Shown here: piece by piece, positions 50,758-60,146 of the stretch
How positions within the stretch are numbered: position 1 is the stretch's first letter
How the letters are laid out: every line of letters begins with the position of its first letter
Source of the DNA: Lachnospiraceae bacterium
GTDB lineage: Bacteria; Bacillota; Clostridia; Lachnospirales; Lachnospiraceae
Assembly: GCA_017618075.1 (NCBI GenBank)
Contig: JAFZUY010000028.1
Span: 1 to 64,000 of the forward strand
Direction of reading: 5' to 3'
Length of the DNA stretch: 64,000 bases
Translations under genes and position numbers: made by a program
The notes under the pieces: generated by a model
Seen by the model: only the letters and a program-made list of their open reading frames with translations
Told to the model about the DNA's origin: nothing
Databases searched by the model: none

Positions 50758-50778
50758 TATTTCAGGCGGGGTGAAAAT

Positions 50779-53601
50779 ATGTTTAGTCTCTTAAATATTT
50801 TTAATATTGTCCAGGTTATCGGCACTTTAGGCACGGCAATTCTTTGTATCATTATTATTCGTGAAAAATCATCCAGAAACGAAAAACTATTAGGACTCTT
50901 GGGTATTAGTATACTATTCGATATGATTGCATATTATCTTGAAATGAATGCAACCAATGTCGATGCTGCTATTATATGCTCAAAAATGGAACTGTTTTCA
51001 CTTCTTTTGATGAACACGTTCTGTTTTATCTTCGTTTTAAGGCTTTGCGATATTCCTTTTGCGACTCCCATATTAATTATTCTTATGATAATTGATATTG
51101 TTTTCGGCTTTTATTTTGTCGGATTCGGATTTGAAAAGGTTTATTCATCCTATTCTTTTGTAAGTACAGGAGCATTCCCTCATCTTGTAATTAAAGAGGG
51201 AATTGTCTTTCTGATAAACTGTGGATTTAATATTCTTTTATATATTATCGAGTTTGTTCTTATCATAAGAAGAGCAAGAAACAACGGATCCAAAATGGCA
51301 AAGGAATATTTGCTTCTTATTGCACCCGGTATTTTTCCCGTTCTTGCACTGGTTTACAGATTTACTCCTTTTTATCAGGCTTATACATATGTACCTCTTC
51401 ATATAGCAAATGCACTCACCTTTGCGTTCGGATCCTTGATAATTTTCCGTTTCCGTATGTTTGATACGATTCAGGCCGCAAAAGAAGATATCGTTAACAG
51501 TATCGAGGACGGTTTCATAGTAATCGATATCAGAAAGAATCTTTTATATGCAAACGAGGTGGCATATAAACTGATTCCCGAACTGAAAATGCCCAACATG
51601 GCAGCCAATATGATTAACAGAGTTTATAGAAACAATAAGAAAACTCTTTCAATCGGCGCCAAAGAATTCCTTGTTTCCGTAAAACCCTTTTATGATAAAA
51701 AGCTTCTAAAAGGTTATCACCTCTGGCTTTATGACAAGACAGAAGAGAACAGATACAACAAAAACCTAATTGAAGTTAAGGAACAGGCTGAAAAGGCCAA
51801 CCAGGCCAAGACAATGTTCCTTGCAAATATGTCGCATGAAATCAGAACTCCGGTTAATGCCATCATGGGCTCGACGGAAATGATTCTTCGTGAAAAAGAC
51901 AAGAGTGAAAAGATCGAAGAGCTTGCTTACAGTATCAAGAATGCATCGCTAATCCTTATTTCAATCATCACCGAAATTCTTGATTTTTCCAAGATTGAAG
52001 CAGGCAAGATGAACGCTGCGGAAAACGAATATGAGCCCGGCGTCCTCATAAAAGATATAACGGATCCTATCAGAACCAAATTAAAAGAAAAAAATATCAA
52101 CTTCTACTTGAATGTAAATGAAACACTGCCTAAGGTTTTACGAGGCGATGAGGTTCATGTAAGACAGATATTCACAAATATTTTAAACAACGCCGTAAAA
52201 TATACCAATGCGGGTTCGGTCACCTTAAATGTCGATTGGAAGCTTCAAAGCGGTATGGCTCTTATCAGAGCATCAGTCGAAGATACCGGTGTAGGTATAT
52301 CCGAAGAAGCACTTCCTACGATTTTTGATTCATTTGAACGTGCGGATATGATTAAAAACAGAACCATAGAAGGTACGGGTCTCGGACTTGCGATTACAAA
52401 GAGACTTGTCGAAAGTATGGGTGGCTCCATTAATGTAAAAAGTACATACGGTGTCGGTTCCACGTTTTCTTTTACGATATTCCAGAATGTCGTGAATTTT
52501 GCGCATACCGGAAAGATTTCCGAAATCGTTGTGCCTACAAAGGGCGATGCAGAGAACGAATCATTTATCGCACCCATGGCCAAGGTACTTGCTGTCGATG
52601 ACAATGCAACCAACATAAAGGTTATTCAGGGCATCCTTGCAATGTATCAGATTAAAGTCGATACTGCGATGAGCGGTCAGGAGTGTCTCGAAAAGGTAAT
52701 GAAGAATCATTACCATCTGATTCTTATGGACCAGATGATGCCTATTATGGACGGTATCGAAACAGCAGCCAGAATAAGAAACCTTCCTCAAAAGGATAAG
52801 AAAAACGTTCCTATCATTGCACTTACAGCCAACGCAATCAGAGGTGCGAGAGAGATGTTCCTTGAAAAAGGCTTCCAGGATTATCTTTCCAAGCCGATGA
52901 ACATCAATCTTTTGGAAAATCTTCTCATAAAATATCTGCCCGATGAATTCATTCATTTCGTGGATAAGGAAGATCCGAGCCTTAAGGTTAGTAAAAACAT
53001 TACGATTGCGGGCGTTGATACCCAGGCCGGCATTAAGAATTACAACAACAGTGTTTCAAGATACGTTCAGGTGCTTAAATACATCTATGATGACGGCGGC
53101 TCACAGATTGAACGTATGGAGAATATGATTGCAAACGAAGAGTATGAGCAGTACACATTCGAAACCCATGCACTAAAAGGTCTTGCTCTCGGCGTAGGAG
53201 CCACATCGCTAGCGGAAAAAGCTAAGGAATTGGAATTTGCCGTCAGAGAAGGCAATTACGAAAAAGTAAAATCCGAAGCGCCTGTTCTTACCGACGAATA
53301 CAGAAGAATATTGGCTAATATTAAATTCGTGCTCGTGGATAACGGAATTGAAATCGGCAAAGATATCGAGGTCACAAGAGGTCAGATTTCCTCGGATGAA
53401 GAAAGAAACGAACTTATATCCTTACGTGAAAGTCTTGAAATGCTCGATATGACCGAATCCGACAAAAAGATTTCCGAACTTCTTAAAACCCAGAGCTCGG
53501 AAGAAAAGAGAGAAAAGTATAAGAAGATTAGAGCAGCAGTCAGAGAGTTTGATTATGACGAAGCGATTATTATCGTCGATGAGATCCTAAAAGAGAGTTA
53601 A
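50779..53601 (+). CDS. Hybrid sensor histidine kinase with receiver and HPt domains
   Basis: A 940-residue membrane sensor. Residues 1-230 form about seven helices (7TM-type sensor region), then a PAS-like segment (AKEDIVNSIEDGFIVIDIRKN). The HisKA box is NMSHEIRTPVNAIMGSTEMI near residue 353, and the HATPase has NILNNAVKYTNAG, EDTGVGISEEAL and GTGLGLAITKRLVE. A receiver domain follows (LAVDDNATNIKVIQG, phospho-acceptor aspartate in LILMDQMMPIMDG, SKPMN), then an HPt-like C-terminus with ETHALKGLALGVGA. A full intramolecular phosphorelay is encoded. No dedicated output regulator lies next to it. Confidence 0.92.
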   Translation: MFSLLNIFNIVQVIGTLGTAILCIIIIREKSSRNEKLLGLLGISILFDMIAYYLEMNATNVDAAIICSKMELFSLLLMNTFCFIFVLRLCDIPFATPILIILMIIDIVFGFYFVGFGFEKVYSSYSFVSTGAFPHLVIKEGIVFLINCGFNILLYIIEFVLIIRRARNNGSKMAKEYLLLIAPGIFPVLALVYRFTPFYQAYTYVPLHIANALTFAFGSLIIFRFRMFDTIQAAKEDIVNSIEDGFIVIDIRKNLLYANEVAYKLIPELKMPNMAANMINRVYRNNKKTLSIGAKEFLVSVKPFYDKKLLKGYHLWLYDKTEENRYNKNLIEVKEQAEKANQAKTMFLANMSHEIRTPVNAIMGSTEMILREKDKSEKIEELAYSIKNASLILISIITEILDFSKIEAGKMNAAENEYEPGVLIKDITDPIRTKLKEKNINFYLNVNETLPKVLRGDEVHVRQIFTNILNNAVKYTNAGSVTLNVDWKLQSGMALIRASVEDTGVGISEEALPTIFDSFERADMIKNRTIEGTGLGLAITKRLVESMGGSINVKSTYGVGSTFSFTIFQNVVNFAHTGKISEIVVPTKGDAENESFIAPMAKVLAVDDNATNIKVIQGILAMYQIKVDTAMSGQECLEKVMKNHYHLILMDQMMPIMDGIETAARIRNLPQKDKKNVPIIALTANAIRGAREMFLEKGFQDYLSKPMNINLLENLLIKYLPDEFIHFVDKEDPSLKVSKNITIAGVDTQAGIKNYNNSVSRYVQVLKYIYDDGGSQIERMENMIANEEYEQYTFETHALKGLALGVGATSLAEKAKELEFAVREGNYEKVKSEAPVLTDEYRRILANIKFVLVDNGIEIGKDIEVTRGQISSDEERNELISLRESLEMLDMTESDKKISELLKTQSSEEKREKYKKIRAAVREFDYDEAIIIVDEILKES

Positions 53602-53606
53602 AGAAA

Positions 53607-53641
53607 AAAGTGCCAGACACCTTACGGAGTCAGGCACTTTT
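53607..53641 (+). repeat. GTGCC palindromic repeat, copy 6, acting as terminator
   Basis: AAAAGTGCCAGACAC and GAGTCAGGCACTTTT form a hairpin directly after the hybrid kinase stop codon, with a T-rich 3' side. Confidence 0.75.
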
Positions 53642-53646
53642 AATTT

Positions 53647-53676
53647 GGTGCCAGGCTCACGCAGTGTGCCTGGCTC
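53647..53676. repeat. GTGCC palindromic repeat, copy 7
   Basis: GGTGCCAGGCTCAC ... GTGTGCCTGGCTC, five bases from copy 6, so this locus holds a tandem pair. Confidence 0.75.
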
Positions 53677-53684
53677 TTATTTTT

Positions 53685-54686
53685 TTACTGCTTTTTTGTT
53701 GTAGTAGTTTTTTTAGCCTTCGTAGCACTTGCTTTTGTTGCTTTTACAAATTCAGGATTAAGTGTAACCACACGGCCGAGGCTTGTAACCTTTACGCTGT
53801 CCAAATCACTTAAGAGTTTTGAAAATCTGTTATATCCGTAGTTTTCAAATGAGAACGTTGGATGAAGTGCAATGAGCTTCTGATTTAACTGGCCTGTATT
53901 GCAGGAATTCTTTTCGCATTCGTTAAGGAGAGAAATAATGTCATTCTCAATTGCCTTTAGGGAAATTTCGGAATCCTTCAATATGGCTGTAACAGTATTT
54001 TCTGTAAATTTCAAATCGATGTTCTTAAAGTTCTCGAGGAATTTTGAAAACTTGGTATATCCGTAGTTTCTGATATCAAACGCGGGATCGTATTTTGTAA
54101 TACGGCTTCCGAGTTCGCCGATATCCATTGCAGTTCCGTTAATACCGTTTTCCATAATGATTTTGCTGATAAGCAATTCGAGTGCGGAAATGGGAGTTAC
54201 GGCATCTGCAGCTTCACTCTCTGCTTTGCTTTCGTCTATATCCGTATCTTCTTCATCGGATAAAAGATCGATAAAGAAGAATCTCTCGCAGGATACTCTG
54301 AAGGGTTCTGGAGTTTTCTGCTCGCCCATACCGATTACTGTCATTCCGGATTCACGAAGTCTCATTGCAAGACGTGTGAAATCCGAATCGCTTGTGGCCA
54401 GACAAAAGCCGTTTACGCTGCCTGAATAAAGAATATCCATGGCATCGATTATCATGGCTGAGTCTGTCGAATTCTTGCCTGTTGTGTAATTAAACTGCTG
54501 AAAAGGAACAATAGAATGGGAGAGCATGGCATTCTTCCAGCTTCTGTTATTTGGCCTGGTCAGATCGCCATACAATCTTTTATAAGTAATTGTTCCGTAT
54601 TTTGATAATTCTTCGATTATTATTTTGATATATTTTGACGATATATTATCTGCATCGATTAATAATGCGAATTTTTTCTCTTCCAT
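53685..54686 (-). CDS. NYN-domain RNase-like protein with two LOTUS/OST-HTH domains
   Basis: A 333-residue protein. The N-terminal 145 residues are a NYN/LabA-type PIN-like nuclease domain (FALLIDADNISSKY, STDSAMIIDAMDILY, FCLATSDSDFTRLAMRLRE, with the expected acidic cluster). Two OST-HTH/LOTUS winged-helix domains follow, with near-repeated tails FDIRNYGYTKFSKFLENF and FSFENYGYNRFSKLLSDL. The C-terminus is a Lys/Thr/Ala tail (KATKASATKAKKTTTTKK) likely to bind nucleic acid. It is probably an RNA-binding and RNA-cleaving protein. Confidence 0.85.
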   Translation of the reverse strand: MEEKKFALLIDADNISSKYIKIIIEELSKYGTITYKRLYGDLTRPNNRSWKNAMLSHSIVPFQQFNYTTGKNSTDSAMIIDAMDILYSGSVNGFCLATSDSDFTRLAMRLRESGMTVIGMGEQKTPEPFRVSCERFFFIDLLSDEEDTDIDESKAESEAADAVTPISALELLISKIIMENGINGTAMDIGELGSRITKYDPAFDIRNYGYTKFSKFLENFKNIDLKFTENTVTAILKDSEISLKAIENDIISLLNECEKNSCNTGQLNQKLIALHPTFSFENYGYNRFSKLLSDLDSVKVTSLGRVVTLNPEFVKATKASATKAKKTTTTKKQ

Positions 54687-54721
54687 GTATAAACCTCTCG
54701 TAAATTATTGATGTGTTTATT

Positions 54722-54766
54722 ATAACAAAAATAAAACAGATTTTCACGCATTCACATGAAAATCTG
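54722..54766 (-). terminator. Terminator after tRNA-Leu (CAG)
   Basis: CAGATTTTCA and TGAAAATCTG are perfect 10-base arms (54737-54766). On the minus strand they are followed by TTTTATTTTTG. Confidence 0.8.
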
Positions 54767-54775
54767 TCGTACGTA

Positions 54776-54858
54776 TGCAGGAAAAGGGATTTGAACCCTC
54801 ACGATGTTTCCATCACACGGACCTGAACCGTGCGCGTCTGCCGTTCCGCCACTCCTGC
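54776..54858 (-). tRNA. tRNA-Leu (CAG)
   Basis: An 83-base class II tRNA. The acceptor stem is GCAGGAG/TTCCTGC (last pair G-T), the anticodon stem CACGG/CCGTG with loop TTCAGGT (anticodon CAG). It has a long variable arm and T arm GAGGG-TTCAAAT-CCCTT. Confidence 0.93.
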
Positions 54859-54879
54859 AAAAGCAAATAAGTTTTAAAA

Positions 54880-54905
54880 AACCCTTGAAAGATTCTTCAA
54901 GGGTT
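54880..54905 (-). terminator. Terminator between the two tRNA-Leu genes
   Basis: AACCCTTGAA-N6-TTCAAGGGTT, perfect arms. On the minus strand the stem is followed by TTTTAAAAC, so the upstream tRNA-Leu (AAG) may end here. Confidence 0.75.
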
Positions 54906-54910
54906 CCTAA

Positions 54911-54994
54911 TGCGGGAAATGGGACTTGAACCCACACGTCGTTGCCAACACTAGATCCTTAGTCTAGCCTGTCTGCCAATTCCAGCATCCCCGC
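54911..54994 (-). tRNA. tRNA-Leu (AAG)
   Basis: An 84-base class II tRNA. The acceptor stem is GCGGGGA/TTCCCGC (one G-T pair), the anticodon stem CTAGA/TCTAG with loop CTAAGGA (anticodon AAG). The variable arm is long and the T arm is GTGGG-TTCAAGT-CCCAT. Confidence 0.93.
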
Positions 54995-55133
54995 ATGTCT
55001 TTAGCGACTTAAATATATTAGCAAAGACCGAAACAATTGTCAATAAATAAAATTAGAAAAAATAAAAATAAAAAAAGGATTTTAAAAGGTTTTTCAGAAT
55101 AATATTTTTGGATGGGCTTTTTCGGAGACTTTT

Positions 55134-56138
55134 ATGACAATCAGAGAACGAATTGAAAATGAAGAAAAAGATATTTTAAGCCCCTACGCATGTCTCAGTG
55201 TTAATTCAAAAGGCAGAGAGCGTGAAGAGGAGCAGTGCGACATCAGACCTGTTTTTCAGAGAGACAGAGACAGAATTATCCACAGCAAATCTTTTAGGAG
55301 GCTAAAAGACAAGACACAGGTTTTCCTTCTTCCCGAAGGCGATCATTACAGGACGAGACTTACACATACTCTGGAAGTATCTCAGAATGCAAGAACAATC
55401 GGCAAAGCACTTAGAATGAATGAAGACCTTGTGGAGGCTATTGCGCTCGGACATGACCTCGGACATACACCGTTCGGTCATTCCGGTGAAAGAGTATTAA
55501 ATGAAATCTGCCCTTACGGGTTTAAACATAATGAACAAAGCTTACGTACCGTTGAAGTGCTTGAAAAGGACGGACAGGGCTTAAATCTTACGTTTGAAGT
55601 AAGAGACGGTATCTTAAATCATCAGACTTCATGCATGCCCTGCACGCTAGAAGGCAAGATTGTAAGACTTTCCGATAAAATTGCGTATTTCCATCACGAT
55701 ATGGATGATGCCATAAGAGCAGGCATTCTTACCGAAGATGATGTTCCAAAGGACATCAGGGAAGTGCTCGGCAATACAACGGGCGAGAGACTTGATAAAT
55801 TTATCCACGACATAGTAACCAATTCGCTCGGCAAAGACGATATTATAATGTCTCCTCCCGTAGCTGAAGCAATGGTTAAGATGAAGACATTTATGTATGA
55901 CCGTGTATATAAAAATTCCGTTGCCAAAAAAGAAGAGGGAAGAGCAAAACTTTTGATAAACAATCTTTATGATTATTATCTGATTCATACGGAAGAGCTT
56001 CCCGATGAACTCATAAAATTAATGGAAAAAGGCGAAACTGCCGAGAGAGTGGTTTGTGACCATATCGCAGCCATGACCGACAGATATGCTATAGCCAAAT
56101 TTGAAGAAATCTACATACCCAGGGTTTGGTACGGCTGA
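55134..56138 (+). CDS. dgt: Deoxyguanosinetriphosphate triphosphohydrolase-like protein
   Basis: A 334-residue HD-domain dNTPase. The N-terminal segment FRRLKDKTQVF and RTRLTHTLEVSQNART precede ALGHDLGHTPFGHSGE, the HD metal site, and KIVRLSDKIAYFHHDMDDA completes the metal ligands. It hydrolyses dNTPs to nucleosides and triphosphate and helps balance nucleotide pools. It lies directly upstream of dnaG and rpoD, a common order in Clostridia. Length matches the short Dgt-like subfamily. Start preceded by CGGAGAC. Confidence 0.9.
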   Translation: MTIRERIENEEKDILSPYACLSVNSKGREREEEQCDIRPVFQRDRDRIIHSKSFRRLKDKTQVFLLPEGDHYRTRLTHTLEVSQNARTIGKALRMNEDLVEAIALGHDLGHTPFGHSGERVLNEICPYGFKHNEQSLRTVEVLEKDGQGLNLTFEVRDGILNHQTSCMPCTLEGKIVRLSDKIAYFHHDMDDAIRAGILTEDDVPKDIREVLGNTTGERLDKFIHDIVTNSLGKDDIIMSPPVAEAMVKMKTFMYDRVYKNSVAKKEEGRAKLLINNLYDYYLIHTEELPDELIKLMEKGETAERVVCDHIAAMTDRYAIAKFEEIYIPRVWYG

Positions 56139-56146
56139 GGTTAAAA

Positions 56147-57907
56147 ATGTATTATCCGCAGGAATTAATAGATGAAGTTCAACAGAATAACGATATTGTG
56201 GATGTCATTAACGAATACATACCTCTGACGAAAAAAGGATCAAACTACGTTTGCATCTGTCCGTTCCATGCCGATACAAATCCTTCGCTGATGGTAAGCA
56301 GGCAGAAACAGCTTTTCAAATGTTTTGCATGCGGCGAAGGCGGAAATGTTTTTACCTTTTTACAGAAATACGATTCCAAAACTTTTGTTGAAGCCGTTCA
56401 GACTCTCGCACAGAGAAGCGGGATCAAACTTCCCGAAACTTACACCGGTGAGTTCTCAAAGGAAAAACAGGATAAAAAGCTAAGAATGATAGAGTGCAAT
56501 ACCGAGGCTGCAAGGTACTTTTATGCGTTTCTTAGAAGCGACGCCGGCAAGGTTGGTCTTGATTATTTTAAGAAGAGAGAACTTTCCGATGAGACGATGA
56601 AAAAGTTCGGGCTCGGATTTGCAGATATAAACGGTTCGGTTGTTAAATATCTTAAAAATCAGGGATTTACGGATAAAGAAATTCTTGATTCGGGTCTCGG
56701 TACTTTTGACGAGAGAAACGGCTTAAGGTCTAAATTCTGGAACAGAGTAATGTTTCCGATTAAGAATCAGGCCGGCAAAGTAATAGGCTTCGGCGGAAGA
56801 GTTTTAGGAGACGGAGAACCAAAATATTTAAACTCTCCCGAAACTCCGATATTTAACAAGAGCACGAATCTTTATGCATTTGACATAGCCAGGGCTTCCA
56901 GAAGCAAATATTTCATTCTTTGCGAAGGCTACATGGATGTAATAGCGCTTCACCAGGCCGGATTTAATATGGCAGTTGCATCGCTTGGCACGGCATTTAC
57001 GCCGGGTCAGGCCAATATCATAAAAAGATACGCTAATGATGTTTATCTTTCCTACGATTCGGATGGTCCCGGAGTTACAGCTGCGATAAGAGCCGCTAAG
57101 ATTTGCAGGGAATTCGGATTATCATGCAAGGTTATCAATATGAAGCCTTACAAGGATCCCGATGAGTTCATTAAGAATTTAGGCAAAGAAGAATTTCAAA
57201 AGAGAATAGACGAAGCTAAGAATGCTTTTATATTTGAAATAGGAACATTGAGGGAAAAGTACGACCCTTCGGATCCCGATGCCAATACGAGATATGATAA
57301 CGAAGTGGCTGCTCTTTTAGCCGAGATGAAAGACGAGGTTGTAAGAACCAATTATATAAAAGCATGTGCCAAAGAGATGGGCATCAGCGTCGATACGCTT
57401 ACCAATATGGTTGCAAAGGAAGCCGGCAGATTAAGGAATTTCAACAGGCCGGTAAGAGAACAGTCCGGAATTCATGAGAAAAAAGATGATTCCAAAGCAA
57501 GGCTTCAGCAACTTATGTTAACCTATCTGGCTGAATATCCATCGATATATCCTCAGATAAAAGACTATGTTTCGCCCGATGATTTTTGGGAAGAGCCTTA
57601 CAAAGAGGTTGCGACTAAGTTTTTCGAGGATTTAAAGAACGGCAATGCTTCGCCGGCAAGAATGGTAAATATGTTCGAGGACGAGGAAGTTCAGAATACA
57701 GTTTCGAATATGTTTACATCAACCTTAAGCGGAGTTGAAGATAAAGAAGAAATAGCAGGCGCTTTGGTTGACATAATATTCAGACTTAAGTCTAATTCGC
57801 TTGATGAAAAGAGAAAGAGCGAAGCAGGACTTGATCCAAAAGAATATATGGAAAAGAAAAAAGAACTGATGGAAATCAGAAAAATCAAAATAACAATACC
57901 TGAATAA
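56147..57907 (+). CDS. dnaG: DNA primase
   Basis: A 586-residue primase. The N-terminal zinc-binding domain has CPFHADTNPS and FKCFACGEGGNVFTF (CHC2 type). The primase core has FGLGFAD, GFGGRVLGDGEPKYLNSPETPIFNKS and the TOPRIM acid motif FILCEGYMDVIALHQAG, with YDSDGPG. The C-terminal 140 residues form the helicase-interaction domain. The start is the ATG after GCTGAGGTT; an upstream GTG-type start overlaps dgt. It makes RNA primers at the replication fork together with DnaB. Confidence 0.95.
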   Translation: MYYPQELIDEVQQNNDIVDVINEYIPLTKKGSNYVCICPFHADTNPSLMVSRQKQLFKCFACGEGGNVFTFLQKYDSKTFVEAVQTLAQRSGIKLPETYTGEFSKEKQDKKLRMIECNTEAARYFYAFLRSDAGKVGLDYFKKRELSDETMKKFGLGFADINGSVVKYLKNQGFTDKEILDSGLGTFDERNGLRSKFWNRVMFPIKNQAGKVIGFGGRVLGDGEPKYLNSPETPIFNKSTNLYAFDIARASRSKYFILCEGYMDVIALHQAGFNMAVASLGTAFTPGQANIIKRYANDVYLSYDSDGPGVTAAIRAAKICREFGLSCKVINMKPYKDPDEFIKNLGKEEFQKRIDEAKNAFIFEIGTLREKYDPSDPDANTRYDNEVAALLAEMKDEVVRTNYIKACAKEMGISVDTLTNMVAKEAGRLRNFNRPVREQSGIHEKKDDSKARLQQLMLTYLAEYPSIYPQIKDYVSPDDFWEEPYKEVATKFFEDLKNGNASPARMVNMFEDEEVQNTVSNMFTSTLSGVEDKEEIAGALVDIIFRLKSNSLDEKRKSEAGLDPKEYMEKKKELMEIRKIKITIPE

Positions 57908-57923
57908 GGAGTAGAAAAAGAAA

Positions 57924-59240
57924 ATGGGAAGAAGAAAAAAGACTGAAGAAGTAATCGAAGAAGTCGAAGTAATTGAAGATGAAGAGTTCATCGAAGAGGC
58001 AAGCGAATCCGTAGAAGAGCCTAAAGTAAATGAACTCTTTGAAGAAAGACTTAAATCATTACTTAAACTGGCTAAAAAGAAGAAGAATATTCTCGATCCT
58101 TCGGACATCGAAAAGCATTTTGAAGGTGTTCAGATGGGTGAAGAAGAATATGACCGCCTTCAGGAATTCGAAGATGCCAACGGTATCGATGTTTTCCGTC
58201 CTATGGAAGACGATGATTTAATCACCGATGACGAACTCGGACTCATGATGGATGAAGCGAGTGTCGTTGAAGCCGAAATCGACATGGATATCGACAAAAT
58301 TGATTTATCCGGCGAACTCGGTATCGATACAGATGACCCTGTCAGAATGTATCTTAAGGAAATCGGTAAAGTTCCTCTTTTATCGGCAGACGAGGAAATC
58401 GAATTTGCCAAGAAGATGGAAATCGGCGAAGAAGCAAAGAGAAAGCTCCTTGAAAAAGGCGACAATATTTCCGACAGAGAAAGAAAAAGCCTTGAGAAGA
58501 AGATTCTCGAAGGTGAGAACTCCAAGAAAAAACTTTCCGAAGCAAACCTTCGTCTTGTAGTTTCAATCGCAAAGAGATATGTCGGCAGAGGACTTTTATT
58601 CCTTGATCTTATTCAGGAAGGTAACCTCGGACTTATCAAGGCTGTAGAAAAATTCGACTACAGTAAGGGATATAAATTCTCCACATATGCTACATGGTGG
58701 ATAAGACAGGCAATCACACGTGCCATAGCCGATCAGGCAAGAACCATCAGAATTCCTGTACATATGGTAGAAACCATCAACAAACTCATTAGAGTATCAC
58801 GTCAGTTACTTCAGGAATACGGTCGTGAACCGACGCCCGAAGAAATCGCTGATTACATGAAGATGGATGTAGCAAGAGTTAGAGAAATCCTTAAGATTTC
58901 ACAGGAGCCCGTATCACTCGAAACTCCTATCGGTGAAGAGGAAGATTCACATCTCGGTGATTTCATCCCCGATGAAAACGTACCTATCCCCGTTGAAGCT
59001 GCAACTCAGACACTTCTAAAGGAACAGCTCGATGAGGTACTCGGAACTCTTACCGAAAGAGAAGAAAGAGTCCTTAGATTAAGATTTGGTTTCGATGACG
59101 GCAAGGCAAGAACTCTTGAAGAAGTCGGCAAAGAATTCAATGTAACCAGAGAGCGTATCCGTCAGATTGAAGCAAAGGCTTTAAGAAAGCTTCGTCAGCG
59201 TTCACGTTCAGGCAAACTTCGTGATTATATCGAAGACTAA
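57924..59240 (+). CDS. rpoD: RNA polymerase primary sigma factor
   Basis: A 438-residue sigma-70 (SigA). The acidic N-terminal region 1.1 ([15 protein letters not shown]) is followed by region 1.2 ([22 protein letters not shown]), region 2 ([35 protein letters not shown]), region 3 and region 4 ([33 protein letters not shown]). It recognises the TTGACA/TATAAT promoters seen in this window. It follows dnaG by 16 bases after AAGGAG. Confidence 0.97.
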   Translation: MGRRKKTEEVIEEVEVIEDEEFIEEASESVEEPKVNELFEERLKSLLKLAKKKKNILDPSDIEKHFEGVQMGEEEYDRLQEFEDANGIDVFRPMEDDDLITDDELGLMMDEASVVEAEIDMDIDKIDLSGELGIDTDDPVRMYLKEIGKVPLLSADEEIEFAKKMEIGEEAKRKLLEKGDNISDRERKSLEKKILEGENSKKKLSEANLRLVVSIAKRYVGRGLLFLDLIQEGNLGLIKAVEKFDYSKGYKFSTYATWWIRQAITRAIADQARTIRIPVHMVETINKLIRVSRQLLQEYGREPTPEEIADYMKMDVARVREILKISQEPVSLETPIGEEEDSHLGDFIPDENVPIPVEAATQTLLKEQLDEVLGTLTEREERVLRLRFGFDDGKARTLEEVGKEFNVTRERIRQIEAKALRKLRQRSRSGKLRDYIED

Positions 59241-59255
59241 TGATTAAAATTACTC

Positions 59256-59285
59256 GGTGCCTGACACCTTCAGGTGTCTGGCTCC
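59256..59285. repeat. GTGCC palindromic repeat, copy 8
   Basis: CGGTGCCTGACACC-TTCA-GGTGTCTGGCTCC, the most symmetrical copy, 15 bases after the rpoD stop and just before the trmK ribosome binding site. Confidence 0.75.
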
Positions 59286-59304
59286 GAAAAGAAAGGCAGT
59301 CGGA

Positions 59305-60081
59305 ATGAACAGGTACAATTTGTCTAAAAGACTTTTAAAAGTTGCCTCCCAGGTTGAGCCGGCTGCTTTTTTAGCGGATATCGGCTGCGATCACGGCTTT
59401 CTTGCAATATCTTTAGTTAAATCAGGAAAAATCAAAAAAGCCTTTTGCAGTGATATAAATGAAGGCCCTTTAAAAAGAGCAAGCGAGCACATAAAAGAAT
59501 TCTGTCTGGAAGATAAAATCTCCACATGCCTTTCCGACGGCCTTTTAAGCATAAAAGACAAATACGACGATTATCCTTTTGATACTGCAGTAATCTGCGG
59601 TATGGGCGGCCTGATGGGCGTTAAGATAATCCATGAGGCTGATGAGTTTTTCAGGAGAATGAATGTCTTTTATATTCAGATTCAGTCGGATATCGAGCTT
59701 GTAAGGATTTATCTTAAAAGAAGCGGATATCAAATTCTTTTTGAAGATATGGTGCTTGAAGACGGTAAGTACTATACCGTGATGAAGGTAAAGAATGTCT
59801 CGGGTGAAGGGGATATCACCAAAATAAGTTTCGATGAAGTCCCTGCTATCCTAAAAGAAAGTTACGAAAAAACAGATGTCAAAGACTGCCTTGATTTAAA
59901 ATATCCTTTCTATGAAGGTATGGATAAAAAGACATACGAGAGCTTTCTTTTATTCTTGATTAACAAGTACGAAACCATAAAATCATATTTGCCCGATGAT
60001 TCGGACAGACTGCCTGTTATAAACAAGGAACTCGAAATAATGAATGAAGCTTATAACAGGTTTAAGAATTTAAACAAATAA
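59305..60081 (+). CDS. trmK: tRNA (adenine(22)-N(1))-methyltransferase
   Basis: A 258-residue TrmK-family enzyme that methylates A22 of tRNA. Motif I is LADIGCDHGFLAISLV and the family segments AFCSDINEGPLKRASEHI, DTAVICGMGGLMGVKII and RSGYQILFEDMVLEDGKYYTV are present, followed by the helical C-terminal domain. The start is the ATG encoding MNRYNLSKRLL; an upstream in-frame start would translate the palindromic repeat. Its place after rpoD and before a Nif3-family gene is conserved in Firmicutes. Confidence 0.92.
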   Translation: MNRYNLSKRLLKVASQVEPAAFLADIGCDHGFLAISLVKSGKIKKAFCSDINEGPLKRASEHIKEFCLEDKISTCLSDGLLSIKDKYDDYPFDTAVICGMGGLMGVKIIHEADEFFRRMNVFYIQIQSDIELVRIYLKRSGYQILFEDMVLEDGKYYTVMKVKNVSGEGDITKISFDEVPAILKESYEKTDVKDCLDLKYPFYEGMDKKTYESFLLFLINKYETIKSYLPDDSDRLPVINKELEIMNEAYNRFKNLNK

Positions 60082-60146
60082 AAATTTTTCTTGTAATTCC
60101 CTTTTTTAAGTGGTAGTGTATTACGGGTATAAAAAAGGAGATTTAC

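Larger units (their letters stand above)
50464..50778 (+). promoter_or_regulatory. Non-coding stretch with terminator and consensus promoter
   Basis: This 315-base gap holds a terminator at 50559-50588 and a promoter at 50729-50757, entered separately. I see no ORF, tRNA or further dyad in the remainder. Confidence 0.6.

Noticed and set aside
918-59285. CRISPR array made of the GTGCC repeats
   Set aside because: The copies are single or paired, kilobases apart and palindromic, with no regular spacers and no cas genes.
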